Below are positions 8,641-17,498 of a DNA stretch of 64,000 nucleotides, piece after piece. A program made the translations under genes and the position numbers. Where the stretch lies: the NCBI RefSeq assembly GCF_003402975.1, contig NZ_QURB01000009.1, forward strand, positions 124,001 through 188,000, given 5' to 3'. How positions within the stretch are numbered: the stretch's first letter is position 1; each line of letters starts with the position of its first letter. This DNA comes from Brumimicrobium aurantiacum. GTDB taxonomy: Bacteria; Bacteroidota; Bacteroidia; Flavobacteriales_D; Crocinitomicaceae. Under the pieces are notes generated by a model. That model ran no database searches. It was not told where the DNA came from and saw only the letters and a program-made list of their open reading frames with translations.

Positions 8641-8648
8641 CAAAAATA
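8641..8648 (-). promoter_or_regulatory. Probable -7 box (TATTTTTG, minus strand) for ppa
   Basis: The plus strand reads CAAAAATA, which is TATTTTTG on the minus strand and fits TAnnTTTG. It ends about 41 bases before the ATG at 8599. No clear -33 box was seen. Confidence 0.4.
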
Positions 8649-8692
8649 CTCAAAAAAATGAATTTAGAAAACCTAGCTTTTTTGTTTCAGGT

Positions 8693-9559
8693 TTACTGTC
8701 CGAATGAAAAGTAATTTAGTGGGTCCAATGGTCCATTGTCACTCCATAATTCAAAATGTAAATGCGGTCCAGTAGTACGTTTTCCAGTATTTCCAACAAT
8801 TCCAATCGCTTTTCCTCGTTTCACTTTCTCTCCAACTTTCACAAAAGATTTTTGCGCATGTTTATAAACTGAGATGATTTCATTTTCATGACTTAAAATA
8901 ATGGTATGTCCATCTTCATCATTATAGGAAGCATGTAACACAATACCATCTAAGCAAGCTTTTATTTGTTCATCTTTTTTTGTTACGATATCTACACCAG
9001 GATGATTAGGAATTCTGTACTTACTACTAATTGTCCCAGAAACAGGATCATAAAGAAATAGTTGATCAAACAATTTTACATTTTTTGAAGTTTGTTTGGC
9101 TACACTTTCTTTTAAGTTTTGATCGAGTTCTTTTTCAACTTTTGAAATTGAAGTATCTGTAATAACAACTTCAGATTGATCTATTTTTCCTTCGTTATTT
9201 TTGGTGTAAATTGAATCAATCGACACATTTCCAAGAATTACTTGCTGTAAATTTGAAATGTAATTCTCTTGATTGATAACGATTTTTTCTAATTCGTTGA
9301 CTCTGATCGCTGTAGCTTCAATTTTTTCTTTATTCCTGTTTTTTATATTCTCAGGAAGTAAATAGCCCAATGGAGTGAAAGAGAAGATTAAGAAATTAAT
9401 AAAAAATAAAACGATGACCACTAATACTGAAATACTGATGAATTGAACCCTGTTGATTACAACTCTCCAATCCTCCTCGAATGTAACGGGGTCCATACCC
9501 ACGATTCTAGTTGATCTTTTAAACCAATTTTTCTTCTTTTTTCTCTCTGGACTCTTCAT
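8693..9559 (-). CDS. M23 family metallopeptidase (LytM domain), membrane-anchored
   Basis: 288 residues. A basic cytoplasmic N-terminus (PERKKKKNWFKRSTR), one transmembrane helix (about 36-62), a predicted coiled-coil segment (about 70-150), then the LytM/M23 domain (about 165-285). The zinc ligands look complete: HPGVD and HLHFELWSD. It is therefore probably an active peptidoglycan endopeptidase, or a divisome-type hydrolase activator, acting in the periplasm. Bacteroidota commonly carry this short form. It sits upstream of ppa on the same strand, 93 bases away, with a separate promoter likely for ppa. Confidence 0.88.
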   Translation of the reverse strand: MKSPERKKKKNWFKRSTRIVGMDPVTFEEDWRVVINRVQFISISVLVVIVLFFINFLIFSFTPLGYLLPENIKNRNKEKIEATAIRVNELEKIVINQENYISNLQQVILGNVSIDSIYTKNNEGKIDQSEVVITDTSISKVEKELDQNLKESVAKQTSKNVKLFDQLFLYDPVSGTISSKYRIPNHPGVDIVTKKDEQIKACLDGIVLHASYNDEDGHTIILSHENEIISVYKHAQKSFVKVGEKVKRGKAIGIVGNTGKRTTGPHLHFELWSDNGPLDPLNYFSFGQ

Positions 9560-9715
9560 TCTGTAACTGCAAAGTTAATGTTCATCTGGGGATATTCTAG
9601 CTTATTTTCGCTAATTTAGTTAAAATGGTTTTTGTAAGGATTTTTTTATTTAAAATTAAAGCCTTAAATTGTGTTAATTCAACAACCTTTTGTATTTTAG
9701 AACGTTTAATCATTG

Positions 9716-12094
9716 ATGAAGAATTTTCTTACTGTACTGTTTTTATTCATATTGAGTCATTCATTTGCTCAATTGCAAACTGCTGGAGGACAAACTCCTG
9801 ATCAGTTGGTTCAAAATGTACTTTTAGGACCTGGTGTTTCGGTTTCAAATGTGAGTTACTCAGGTGCCACAAGTGCCATTGGAACTTTTAATGCAACTAA
9901 TGCAAGTATAGGTATTGATGAAGGAATAATCATGACTACAGGTACTATATATCAAGGTCCTGATGGACCGTTCGGACCTAATGATGTTCCTAATTCTGGT
10001 TTAGATAACAATTCTGGAGGATATGGAAAACTTTCAGAATTGGTTAACACCAACACCTACAATGCAACTTTATTAGAGTTTGATTTTATTCCTTTATCTG
10101 ATACCGTTCGATTCAAATATGTTTTTGCATCTGAAGAGTATCCAGAATTTGTAAACCAAGGATATAATGATGTTTTTGCTTTCTTTATTTCTGGTCCAGG
10201 AATTCAAGGTGGTACTCAAAATATGGCGATTATTCCAGGAACTACCCAACCTGTTTCTATTGACAATGTTAATAGTAATTTAAATAGTAATTACTTTGTT
10301 GATAATGGAAATGGAAGTCAATCCCCTTTCAACAATGATCCGTATTATGTGCAGTATGATGGATTTACAGTGCCACTAGAGGCTGTATCTAAAGTTCAAT
10401 GTGGAGAAACCTATCATTTGAGAATAGCTATTGCAGATGCGGGAGACCCTATTTATGATTCAGGAATATTTTTAGAAAAGAATAGTTTAACCAGTGTACA
10501 GCCCGTTCAAGTAAGTTATCAATTATCAAGTGATCCTTATGGTGACGGACAAACAATGGCACAAAATTGTACAAGTGTTGAGGTTAAAGTTGAAAGATCT
10601 GGAACTTCTGTAAATCAAGCCTTGTCGATACCTATTACCCTTTCTGGATCGGCTGTTGAGGGACTTGATTATTCAAACGTACCCAACAGTGTAGATTTTG
10701 CTCCTGGTCAAACAGTGGTAACTTTTAATATCGATGCTTTAAATAATCCAGGTTTGGCAAGTGTCGCTAATCTAGTTTTACAATTTGAAATTAATGACCC
10801 CTGTGGGAATAATAATTTTCAAACAATTGAATTGTTTATTCGACCCGTTGAACCTGTATCAGTTTCTGTTGATGTGCCAGAAGTAATTTGTCCCGGAGAA
10901 ACGATAGAGCTTATCGCAGATGCTCAAGGAGGTGGAGGAGGTTACACTTACCAATGGAATACTGGTGCAACAACGCAATCGATTACGGTCAACCCAAATT
11001 CAACACAAACTTATTCTGTTCAAGTGACGGATAATTGTTTAAATGAAACGGCCACAACTACAGTTGAAGTGGAAGTGCCAGTGTATGATCCTCTAACAAT
11101 TTCTGCAACCAATGATATTGTAGAACAATGTCCTTATGTTCCTTATGACTTGGTGGTTGAAGCTATAGGTGGTGCAGGTGACTATAGTTATGAATGGACC
11201 AACCAAACTTCAGGTAATGTGATTGGTACAACCCCGGCAATTAATGTTTCCGCTCCAGCAACGACAACCTATAAAATAGTAGTAACAGATCAATGTGGTG
11301 AGAGTGACTCCACAACCGTTACAATTACTATTTTGAGTCCTCCATTATTACTTGATATTACTCCAAGTCAAGAAATTTGTCCAGGAGATTCTGTTCTAAT
11401 AAATGTTGATGCAACAGGTGGATTTGGGAATTACTACTACAATTGGCCGCACTCTGGAGATACTGTATCAAGTGTTTGGGTAAAACCAAATCAGACTACA
11501 ACATATAGAGTAATTGTTAAAGATGATTGTCAAACCTTTCAAGTTGAGGCGGAAACGAAAGTTGTTGTTGTAAAACCAGACGCTAACTTTAGTGCAATCA
11601 CTACTCCGATGTATATTGGATTGCCAATTACTTTTCAGAATTTAACCAATAACGGAGATACTTATTATTGGGATTTAGGTAATGGAGAAACCTCAACAAT
11701 GGTTCATCCTAATAATACTTATGACATTCCCGGAGATTATGAAATAACATTAATTGCCACAGATAAAAAAGGTTGTATCGATTCGATTACAAAAATCATT
11801 ACAATTTTAGATGAAGTTTATATTTATGTTCCTAATACATTTACACCAGGTGGAACAGATCGTTTCAATAACTTTTTTGAAGTGAGTACTGTAGGTGTTG
11901 TAGATTTAAAAATTGAGATTTTTAATCGCTGGGGAGAATTGCTTTTTGAAGCTTATGATGTGGATTTTAAATGGGATGGATCTTTTGGAGGTAAGTACAT
12001 TCAAGATGGAACTTATGTCTGGATTATTGAATATCAAACGGTGCACAGTATAGAGAAGAAGGTACTCAGAGGACACATCAATGTACTGAAATGA
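9716..12094 (+). CDS. T9SS type-B sorted surface protein with choice-of-anchor L and PKD-like domains
   Basis: About 792 residues. Signal peptide (LFLFILSHSFAQ), then a choice-of-anchor L domain (about 25-260) with the marker FKYVFASEEYPEFVNQGYND. A Calx-beta-like stretch follows (about 275-370), then several Ig/PKD-like repeats (about 385-690; YTYQWNTGATTQSITV, YSYEWTNQTSG, YYYNWPHSGD, YYWDLGNGETSTM). It ends in a gliding-motility-type C-terminal sorting domain (about 700-792; YVPNTFTPGG, IFNRWGELLF, WDGSFGGK, DGTYVWIIEYQ). This matches a cargo of the T9SS encoded in this window and is likely adhesive. An in-frame TTG precedes the ATG by one codon; I use ATG. Confidence 0.9.
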   Translation: MKNFLTVLFLFILSHSFAQLQTAGGQTPDQLVQNVLLGPGVSVSNVSYSGATSAIGTFNATNASIGIDEGIIMTTGTIYQGPDGPFGPNDVPNSGLDNNSGGYGKLSELVNTNTYNATLLEFDFIPLSDTVRFKYVFASEEYPEFVNQGYNDVFAFFISGPGIQGGTQNMAIIPGTTQPVSIDNVNSNLNSNYFVDNGNGSQSPFNNDPYYVQYDGFTVPLEAVSKVQCGETYHLRIAIADAGDPIYDSGIFLEKNSLTSVQPVQVSYQLSSDPYGDGQTMAQNCTSVEVKVERSGTSVNQALSIPITLSGSAVEGLDYSNVPNSVDFAPGQTVVTFNIDALNNPGLASVANLVLQFEINDPCGNNNFQTIELFIRPVEPVSVSVDVPEVICPGETIELIADAQGGGGGYTYQWNTGATTQSITVNPNSTQTYSVQVTDNCLNETATTTVEVEVPVYDPLTISATNDIVEQCPYVPYDLVVEAIGGAGDYSYEWTNQTSGNVIGTTPAINVSAPATTTYKIVVTDQCGESDSTTVTITILSPPLLLDITPSQEICPGDSVLINVDATGGFGNYYYNWPHSGDTVSSVWVKPNQTTTYRVIVKDDCQTFQVEAETKVVVVKPDANFSAITTPMYIGLPITFQNLTNNGDTYYWDLGNGETSTMVHPNNTYDIPGDYEITLIATDKKGCIDSITKIITILDEVYIYVPNTFTPGGTDRFNNFFEVSTVGVVDLKIEIFNRWGELLFEAYDVDFKWDGSFGGKYIQDGTYVWIIEYQTVHSIEKKVLRGHINVLK

Positions 12095-12133
12095 AAAATC
12101 TACTCTTTTTAGCGCGAAACATCTAGGGTATAT

Positions 12134-12141
12134 TATCTTTG
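12134..12141 (+). promoter_or_regulatory. Probable -7 box (TATCTTTG) for lnt
   Basis: TATCTTTG ends 21 bases before the lnt ATG at 12163. The -33 region is T-rich (TTTTT at 12106-12110) but spaced further than 19 bases. Confidence 0.45.
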
Positions 12142-12162
12142 TAAGAATCGAATTATTCTATT

Positions 12163-13773
12163 ATGAAGTTTTCTCGTTTACAAAGGTATCTATTAAGCAT
12201 ACTTAGTGGTCTTTTAATGACAATATCCTTTCCTCATACAGGAAGTTTATTCCCTTTAGTTTTTTTAGCATGGACTCCTCTTTTATTAGTTGAGCATAAT
12301 ATCTACCGTCAAAATTATCGATCAGGCAAGGTCTTAATACATGCATATATTACTTTCTTAATTTATAATATAGGTTCAACCTACTGGATCTATTATGCCA
12401 TAGGAGGAGAAGTTGGTGCTATAGCTGCGTATTTTCTAAATGGATTTATCATGGCGACTGTGTTCTTGTTATTTCATTGGACAAAGAAGTACGTTGGACA
12501 AAAAGAAGGCTATATTGGTTTATTGTTTTTTTGGATAAGTTTAGAGTATGTCCATTATCATTGGGAATTAAGTTGGCCATGGATTAATATCGGAAATACC
12601 TTCGCTATTGCACCAGAAATAGTTCAATGGTATGCATATACAGGTGTTCTTGGTGGAAGTTTATGGATTTTACTGGTTAACCTTTTAATTTTTAAGATAC
12701 TCAACAACGTAGTTTTTGGGAAAGAATCTTTAAAAGTTCAAACTCCATTAATATATGTAACAGCAGGATTGATTATCATTCCATCAATAATTTCATTTTG
12801 GAGTTATTCTACATATACTGAGACACAAAATCAAGTGGAGGTTGTTGTAACTCAGCCAAACGTAGATCCTTATAACGAAAAGTTCTCATCAGATGTAAAA
12901 AAACAAGTAGATAAATTCATATCAAAGGCAGATGAGTTAATTACTGAAAACACAGCAGTAGTATTAGCACCTGAAACAGCTGTTTCTACTCCTTTTAATG
13001 AGGCAACATACAAAAATAATCCTGTGATGAATTACCTTCAAAAAAAGGTGAATAGTTGGGGGAATACAGCTCTTTTTACAGGAGCATCAACCTATAAAAT
13101 TTTCGATCATAAAAATAGTCGAGCCTCAAAACCAATTAATAATTCAAATGATTTTTATGAATCGTATAATACTTCAGCTTTGATTACAAAGCGAAAGCCT
13201 ACAGAATTTGTACACAAATCTGAATTGGTTTTAGGTGTTGAAAAAATACCATTTTCGAATTGGTTTCCATGGTTAGAAAAACTCTCTATTCAAAATGGAG
13301 GAACCTCAGGTACACTTGGTGTTGAGGATGAACCAAAAGTGTTGAAGACAAATGGATTTACTTTTGCACCAATTATTTGTTATGAATCTGTTTATGGAGG
13401 TATGATTGCGGCTCAATGTAGAAAAGGGGCGGAGGCTATTTTTATTATTACCAATGATGGTTGGTGGGAAAATACTGCCGGACACAAACAACATGCAAGC
13501 ATAGCAAGATTAAGAGCGATTGAAACAGAAAGGTATGTGGTAAGGTCAGCCAATACCGGTATTTCAAGTGTTATTAATCAAAGAGGAGATATTGTAAAAG
13601 CCACAGAATATTGGGTGCATGATGGTTTTCGTGAGAATATACAATTGAATGCAGAACCTACATTTTATGTGAAATACGGTGATGTTATGGGACGTTCATT
13701 TAGTTTCATAAGCTTATTGATTCTTGTCCTTACAGCAGTTCGATACCTGAAGCGATTTGGAACTTCTATTTAA
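12163..13773 (+). CDS. lnt: Apolipoprotein N-acyltransferase
   Basis: 536 residues. Transfers the third acyl chain to the N-terminal cysteine of lipoproteins at the outer face of the inner membrane. About seven membrane helices (residues 1-220 and one near the C-terminus) flank a nitrilase-type domain. The catalytic triad is intact: Glu in LAPETAV (271), Lys in GVEKIPF (361) and Cys in PIICYESVYG (406). The start ATG 12163 follows a good -7 box. Lipoproteins that would use it are encoded nearby (GldB, GldK, LptE, MsrB). It is convergent with gldC, separated by a terminator. Confidence 0.93.
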   Translation: MKFSRLQRYLLSILSGLLMTISFPHTGSLFPLVFLAWTPLLLVEHNIYRQNYRSGKVLIHAYITFLIYNIGSTYWIYYAIGGEVGAIAAYFLNGFIMATVFLLFHWTKKYVGQKEGYIGLLFFWISLEYVHYHWELSWPWINIGNTFAIAPEIVQWYAYTGVLGGSLWILLVNLLIFKILNNVVFGKESLKVQTPLIYVTAGLIIIPSIISFWSYSTYTETQNQVEVVVTQPNVDPYNEKFSSDVKKQVDKFISKADELITENTAVVLAPETAVSTPFNEATYKNNPVMNYLQKKVNSWGNTALFTGASTYKIFDHKNSRASKPINNSNDFYESYNTSALITKRKPTEFVHKSELVLGVEKIPFSNWFPWLEKLSIQNGGTSGTLGVEDEPKVLKTNGFTFAPIICYESVYGGMIAAQCRKGAEAIFIITNDGWWENTAGHKQHASIARLRAIETERYVVRSANTGISSVINQRGDIVKATEYWVHDGFRENIQLNAEPTFYVKYGDVMGRSFSFISLLILVLTAVRYLKRFGTSI

Positions 13774-13783
13774 GTAGATAGAA

Positions 13784-13819
13784 TAAAAAATGCCCGAATT
13801 CATTCCGAAAACGGGCATT
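13784..13819 (-). terminator. Terminator between lnt and gldC (serves gldC best)
   Basis: Stem AATGCCCG (13789-13796) / CGGGCATT (13812-13819) with a 15-base loop. The A-run on its left gives a U-tract for minus-strand transcripts, so it terminates the gldB-gldC unit. The right side is poor in T, so lnt termination is less certain. Confidence 0.8.
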
Positions 13820-13840
13820 CTCATAAGTGATTCTTTTTTC

Positions 13841-14188
13841 TTATTCAGGGAGAATCTCCATTTTCTCCGCAAAGTGATAACAATAATCTCTTAAATCTTC
13901 CGTGATATTCTTTTCACCTGTTGCTTTTTCGAATGTATCAGCCATGGTAACTAAGGTTTGATGGAAGAATTGCTTCATTTCTTCAATCGATAATTCCTTG
14001 GTCCAAAGGTCAATTTTCATTGTATTTTTCTCTTTTGGATCCCATACAGATAAAAACATCGCACTTGCTTCAGCATTATCTATATTCCCATCTTGAGCCG
14101 ACCAATTCATACGAACAGGTACACTATTTTCATTTGTACCTACTTTTACTGAAATTTCAGAGGTCTTGGTAATTTTATCTTCACTCAT
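13841..14188 (-). CDS. gldC: Gliding motility protein GldC
   Basis: 115 residues, soluble, no signal peptide. The conserved core is unmistakable from memory of Flavobacterium GldC: FLSVWDPKEKNTMKIDLWTK and MKQFFHQTLVTMADTFEKAT. GldC is a cytoplasmic accessory protein of gliding. In F. johnsoniae it follows gldB in one operon and strengthens gliding rather than being absolutely required. The same order is seen here: gldB ends 60 bases upstream. Its biochemical activity is not known. Confidence 0.93.
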   Translation of the reverse strand: MSEDKITKTSEISVKVGTNENSVPVRMNWSAQDGNIDNAEASAMFLSVWDPKEKNTMKIDLWTKELSIEEMKQFFHQTLVTMADTFEKATGEKNITEDLRDYCYHFAEKMEILPE

Positions 14189-14248
14189 AATCTATACCTT
14201 TTAAGGTTCTGTATTTAATTTTATATATATTCTAACAATCAAATAAGT

Positions 14249-15253
14249 TTAATCTATTTCGTAGGCTTGTAAAACAGTATTGTATTTTGTATTTAATAAT
14301 TCAGGCAAAGATAAGGCTTTGTTTTTAGCCATGAAGGCTTTTACAATTCGATATCCTAAAAATTGTCCTATTCTATCAGGTGATTCACTAGAAAGTCCTA
14401 CAGTAGTTGGTCCTTCGTTTAAGAAATTGGTTCTTGTTTGAAGTTCACTTTTGAATAACATTTGTTGTTTTACGAGATAATCCCAAACCATCTTTTCGTT
14501 ATCGATTGCCCATTGATATTGGGCGTTATTATATCTCAAAATATAACGATCTTCTTCTTTTGGAAAAACGGCTTTCAAAACATAAAGAATTTTACCCGCT
14601 TGGACGATATGTTCAGCTAATTTACTGTCTAGTTCGTCAAATAGTTGTACTTGTATCCAATTCAGCAAAACATCTCTTTCTAAATATTGAATATCCATTC
14701 TATCTCTTTGCCACTGATAAAATCCTTTTTTGGGAATAGATTGGATGACCTTTGATTGCGGGGAAATATAACTTTCTAATCCAACTGCGATTTGATTTTC
14801 AGAGCATGTAATTTGGCTAAACAATTTATTTATATAAAATATTGTTTCTGGAATTAAGGAATCTCCGAAATGATATTTCAAGTATTTAAAACCATCTATA
14901 ATTCTCTTTTCATGTTTAGTAATTTCTGAATAGATTTTACTTTTTTCATTCTCTAAATCAGAAATATATTCGGAAGAATAGAAATTATATACGGTTTTAT
15001 AAGAGCTGTCAGTAATGTTTTCTCTTATGTTTTTACTCAGTTCATAGAGGAATAACTCACCAATTTCATCTTCGAAATCAGCCATGATTATTTTTACTGA
15101 ATCGATTGGCTTTTGATGAAATGATTGATCAACGTTGATAAAATCAATATTAATTTCATCTTTTGGAAGTTTAACGTCTAGTGGATTTGATGTACAACTG
15201 TAAAAAAGGAAAGCAAAAGCAAGAATTGCATAAATTGATAATCTATAGTTCAT
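14249..15253 (-). CDS. gldB: Gliding motility lipoprotein GldB
   Basis: 334 residues. Lipoprotein signal with Cys20 (LFYSC), then an alpha-helical domain typical of GldB. Recognisable parts are the early FINVDQSFHQ segment, DFEDEIGELFLYEL, and the C-terminal EGPTTVGLSSESPDRIGQFLGYRIVKA region. GldB is a membrane lipoprotein essential for gliding in F. johnsoniae. Its biochemical role in the machinery is unresolved. Upstream of gldC in the same transcription unit. Divergent from the porin-like gene at 15342 with 88 bases between the starts. Confidence 0.92.
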   Translation of the reverse strand: MNYRLSIYAILAFAFLFYSCTSNPLDVKLPKDEINIDFINVDQSFHQKPIDSVKIIMADFEDEIGELFLYELSKNIRENITDSSYKTVYNFYSSEYISDLENEKSKIYSEITKHEKRIIDGFKYLKYHFGDSLIPETIFYINKLFSQITCSENQIAVGLESYISPQSKVIQSIPKKGFYQWQRDRMDIQYLERDVLLNWIQVQLFDELDSKLAEHIVQAGKILYVLKAVFPKEEDRYILRYNNAQYQWAIDNEKMVWDYLVKQQMLFKSELQTRTNFLNEGPTTVGLSSESPDRIGQFLGYRIVKAFMAKNKALSLPELLNTKYNTVLQAYEID

Positions 15254-15341
15254 TAAATATGATTATTTTTGTGAATAGTACGATATACGGAATAACTCTT
15301 GTATTGAACTATCAAATTGAACATTAACTAAAATCAAAAAT

Positions 15342-16157
15342 ATGAAAAAAATTCTGACTTTATCACTATTCGCTGGATTGATGTTTACGGCTTCTGCTCA
15401 AGATGCAGCAGATAAAAAAGTTATGGCTGGTCTTTCTTTAGGTGGAGCTATTAATTTAAATGATCCACAAACCAACACAATGGATGCTAATGTAGGAGGA
15501 GATTTTGTTGTAGGAATGGCATTAGATTGGAATTTTTCAAAAAACATTGCACTTTCTACTGGGTTGGAATTTGATTTTAATCGCTTTAAAACAACATTTA
15601 AGGACAATGTTTACTTCGATTATAATGACAAAGATATTCGTCAATTCAAAGATTATAACTCTGAAAGTACTGAAGATAATTTCTTCTTCGTTAATGAACG
15701 AAAACATAAAAGTATTTACTTGAGTATTCCTGTTATGTTGAAGTTTCAAACAAATTATATGGGTTACATGAGATATTACGGAAAGTTTGGTTTACGTAAT
15801 AGCTTTTTATTAACCACTAGAACCAATAATACAGGAAATGCTTATGATTCAAATGGGACTTCCTTGGATCAAACGGAATTGGATGATATGAAATCTCCAG
15901 GAGTAATGTCTTTCTATAAAGGTGCTATTGGTATTTCAGGAGGAGCAGAGTATAATATTTCTGGGAATACGGTTTTAGTAGTCGAATTAGGTTATTATTA
16001 CGGTTTTTCAGAAGTCTTCCAACAAGAAGGATCTTTATTTGGTGATGATGAAAAAGGATTGTCTTTATATAATATTAATGCATCCAACGGAAGAGATTAC
16101 TATGCACCGAGTTTAAATCAAAGTCAATTGTTATTGAAGGTCTCTGTTTTATTTTAA
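15342..16157 (+). CDS. Porin family outer-membrane beta-barrel protein
   Basis: 271 residues. Signal peptide (MKKILTLSLFAGLMFTASAQ), then an eight- to ten-strand barrel pattern (about 25-271) of the OMP_b-brl_2 type, seen in VMAGLSLGGAINL, DFVVGMALDWNFSKNIALSTGLEF, IYLSIPVMLKFQT, and the terminal SQLLLKVSVLF strand. PorT/SprT, a T9SS barrel protein, has this general form, and the gldB neighbourhood makes that worth testing, but I cannot identify it as PorT from the sequence alone. nadE follows 12 bases later on the same strand. Confidence 0.8.
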   Translation: MKKILTLSLFAGLMFTASAQDAADKKVMAGLSLGGAINLNDPQTNTMDANVGGDFVVGMALDWNFSKNIALSTGLEFDFNRFKTTFKDNVYFDYNDKDIRQFKDYNSESTEDNFFFVNERKHKSIYLSIPVMLKFQTNYMGYMRYYGKFGLRNSFLLTTRTNNTGNAYDSNGTSLDQTELDDMKSPGVMSFYKGAIGISGGAEYNISGNTVLVVELGYYYGFSEVFQQEGSLFGDDEKGLSLYNINASNGRDYYAPSLNQSQLLLKVSVLF

Positions 16158-16169
16158 AAAGATATTTAA

Positions 16170-16940
16170 ATGAATTGTGAAAAAGTAGCCAGTCATATTA
16201 TTGACTGGCTTAATAATTATATAAAAGATGTACCAGTAAAAGGCTTTATTGTTGGTGTATCTGGTGGTGTTGACTCTGCATTAGTTTCAACTTTATGCGC
16301 CCATACCAAACGAAAAGTCATTTTACTGAATATGCCCATACGTCAATCTGAATCTGAATATTTAAGGTCTCAAAATCAAATAGATGCTTTAGTTAGTAGG
16401 TTTCCGAATGTAGAAGGTCAATTGGTTGATTTAACTGCGACTTTCGAAAGTTTTGAGCAAACGATGGGGGATAAGGTTAAAAGTGATCTTTTGGCCATGG
16501 CAAATTCACGTGCAAGGATAAGAATGACTACCTTATACGCTATTGGACAAGCCAATAATCTCTTAATTGCAGGTACTGGTAATAAGGTAGAAGATTTTGG
16601 AATTGGTTTTTTTACAAAATATGGAGATGGAGGTGTAGACCTTAGTCCCATTGGAGACTTAGTAAAATCTGAGGTTTTTCAATTAGCGAAATATCTTAAT
16701 GTAAACCAAGATATATTAGATGCTAAACCTACTGATGGATTGTGGGGAGACGAAAGAAACGATGAAGACCAAATTGGAGCCACTTATGATGAACTAGAAT
16801 TCGCAATGGCGTTTGATGGTGACATCAATAGCTTAAGTGATCGTAAAAAGGAAGTATTGGCTATTTATAAGCGTTTAAATAGTATCAATCAACATAAAAT
16901 GGTTCCAATACCTGTTTGTCAATTAGATGGTGTCAAATAA
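16170..16940 (+). CDS. nadE: NAD(+) synthase, ammonia-dependent
   Basis: 256 residues. Final step of NAD biosynthesis: nicotinate adenine dinucleotide plus ATP and ammonia to NAD. The PP-loop GVSGGVDSALVS lies near residues 28-39. Further conserved parts are NSRARIRMTTLYAIGQ, GTGNKVEDFGIGFFTKYGDGGVDLSPIGDL and KPTDGLWGDERNDEDQIGATYDELE. There is no N-terminal glutaminase domain, so it uses free ammonia. It follows the porin-like gene closely. My recollection is that nadE also neighbours gldBC in flavobacteria. Confidence 0.95.
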   Translation: MNCEKVASHIIDWLNNYIKDVPVKGFIVGVSGGVDSALVSTLCAHTKRKVILLNMPIRQSESEYLRSQNQIDALVSRFPNVEGQLVDLTATFESFEQTMGDKVKSDLLAMANSRARIRMTTLYAIGQANNLLIAGTGNKVEDFGIGFFTKYGDGGVDLSPIGDLVKSEVFQLAKYLNVNQDILDAKPTDGLWGDERNDEDQIGATYDELEFAMAFDGDINSLSDRKKEVLAIYKRLNSINQHKMVPIPVCQLDGVK

Positions 16941-16973
16941 AGAGGATTCGCTCTTATTTGACTACCATTATTA

Positions 16974-17300
16974 TTAATTAGATTCAGGCGCCAATCTTAA
17001 TGTGATTTGATCGATATCCTCAGTGATTTCGATCTGACAACCTAATCGACTATTATCTTCAACGAAAAATGCTTGATCCAACATGTCAAGTTCATCATCA
17101 CTTTGTTCTGGTAATTCATGATCGGATTCTAAGTAACATTGACAAGATGCACACATAGCCATTCCGCCACATGTTCCTTCTACTGGAAGTTCATATGATT
17201 TACATAGTTCCATGATATTCATGTTCATGTCTGTAGGCGCCATTAAAGTGTGTTTCTTGGCATCTCGATCTATAATATAAACTGTAATGTTATCTTCCAT
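16974..17300 (-). CDS. Adrenodoxin-type [2Fe-2S] ferredoxin
   Basis: 108 residues. The four cluster cysteines follow the plant/adrenodoxin pattern: GTCGGMAMCASCQCYL gives C-x5-C-x2-C, and RLGCQIEI supplies the fourth. The acidic stretch ELPEQSDDELDMLDQAF between them is a typical partner-binding helix. A cytoplasmic electron carrier; its partner, for example a monooxygenase or Fe-S assembly, is not visible in this window. Monocistronic, with a -7 box just upstream. It is convergent with nadE. Confidence 0.93.
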   Translation of the reverse strand: MEDNITVYIIDRDAKKHTLMAPTDMNMNIMELCKSYELPVEGTCGGMAMCASCQCYLESDHELPEQSDDELDMLDQAFFVEDNSRLGCQIEITEDIDQITLRLAPESN

Positions 17301-17314
17301 GATTAATTTTTGTA

Positions 17315-17322
17315 CAAAAATA
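17315..17322 (-). promoter_or_regulatory. Probable -7 box (TATTTTTG, minus strand) for the ferredoxin
   Basis: CAAAAATA on the plus strand is TATTTTTG on the minus strand, ending 14 bases before the ATG at 17300. The same octamer lies before ppa, gpsA and nqrA. Confidence 0.45.
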
Positions 17323-17448
17323 CTGATTTATCCTTTTACTAAGTTGATAAAATAACATTTTACCTTTTCAATTAATTATAAAATCTTTATGTTCTTGTGT
17401 TTCTTTCAAGAGTATTATTACTTAACTATATATAAACAATTAGATATA

Positions 17449-17483
17449 AAAAAAGCCCTAGTAATTAAATACTAGGGCTTTTC
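17449..17483 (-). terminator. Terminator after gldN
   Basis: Ten-base-pair stem AGCCCTAGTA (17454-17463) / TACTAGGGCT (17470-17479) with a six-base loop. A/T tracts flank it on both sides, so the minus-strand transcript ends in a U-run. It marks the end of the porP-gldKLMN unit. Confidence 0.88.
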
Positions 17484-17498
17484 TGTAAGTTTTATTGA

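Noticed and set aside
15342-16157. Naming the porin-like gene porT/sprT
   Set aside because: Barrel form and location would fit, but I could not point to PorT-specific residues; left as porin family.
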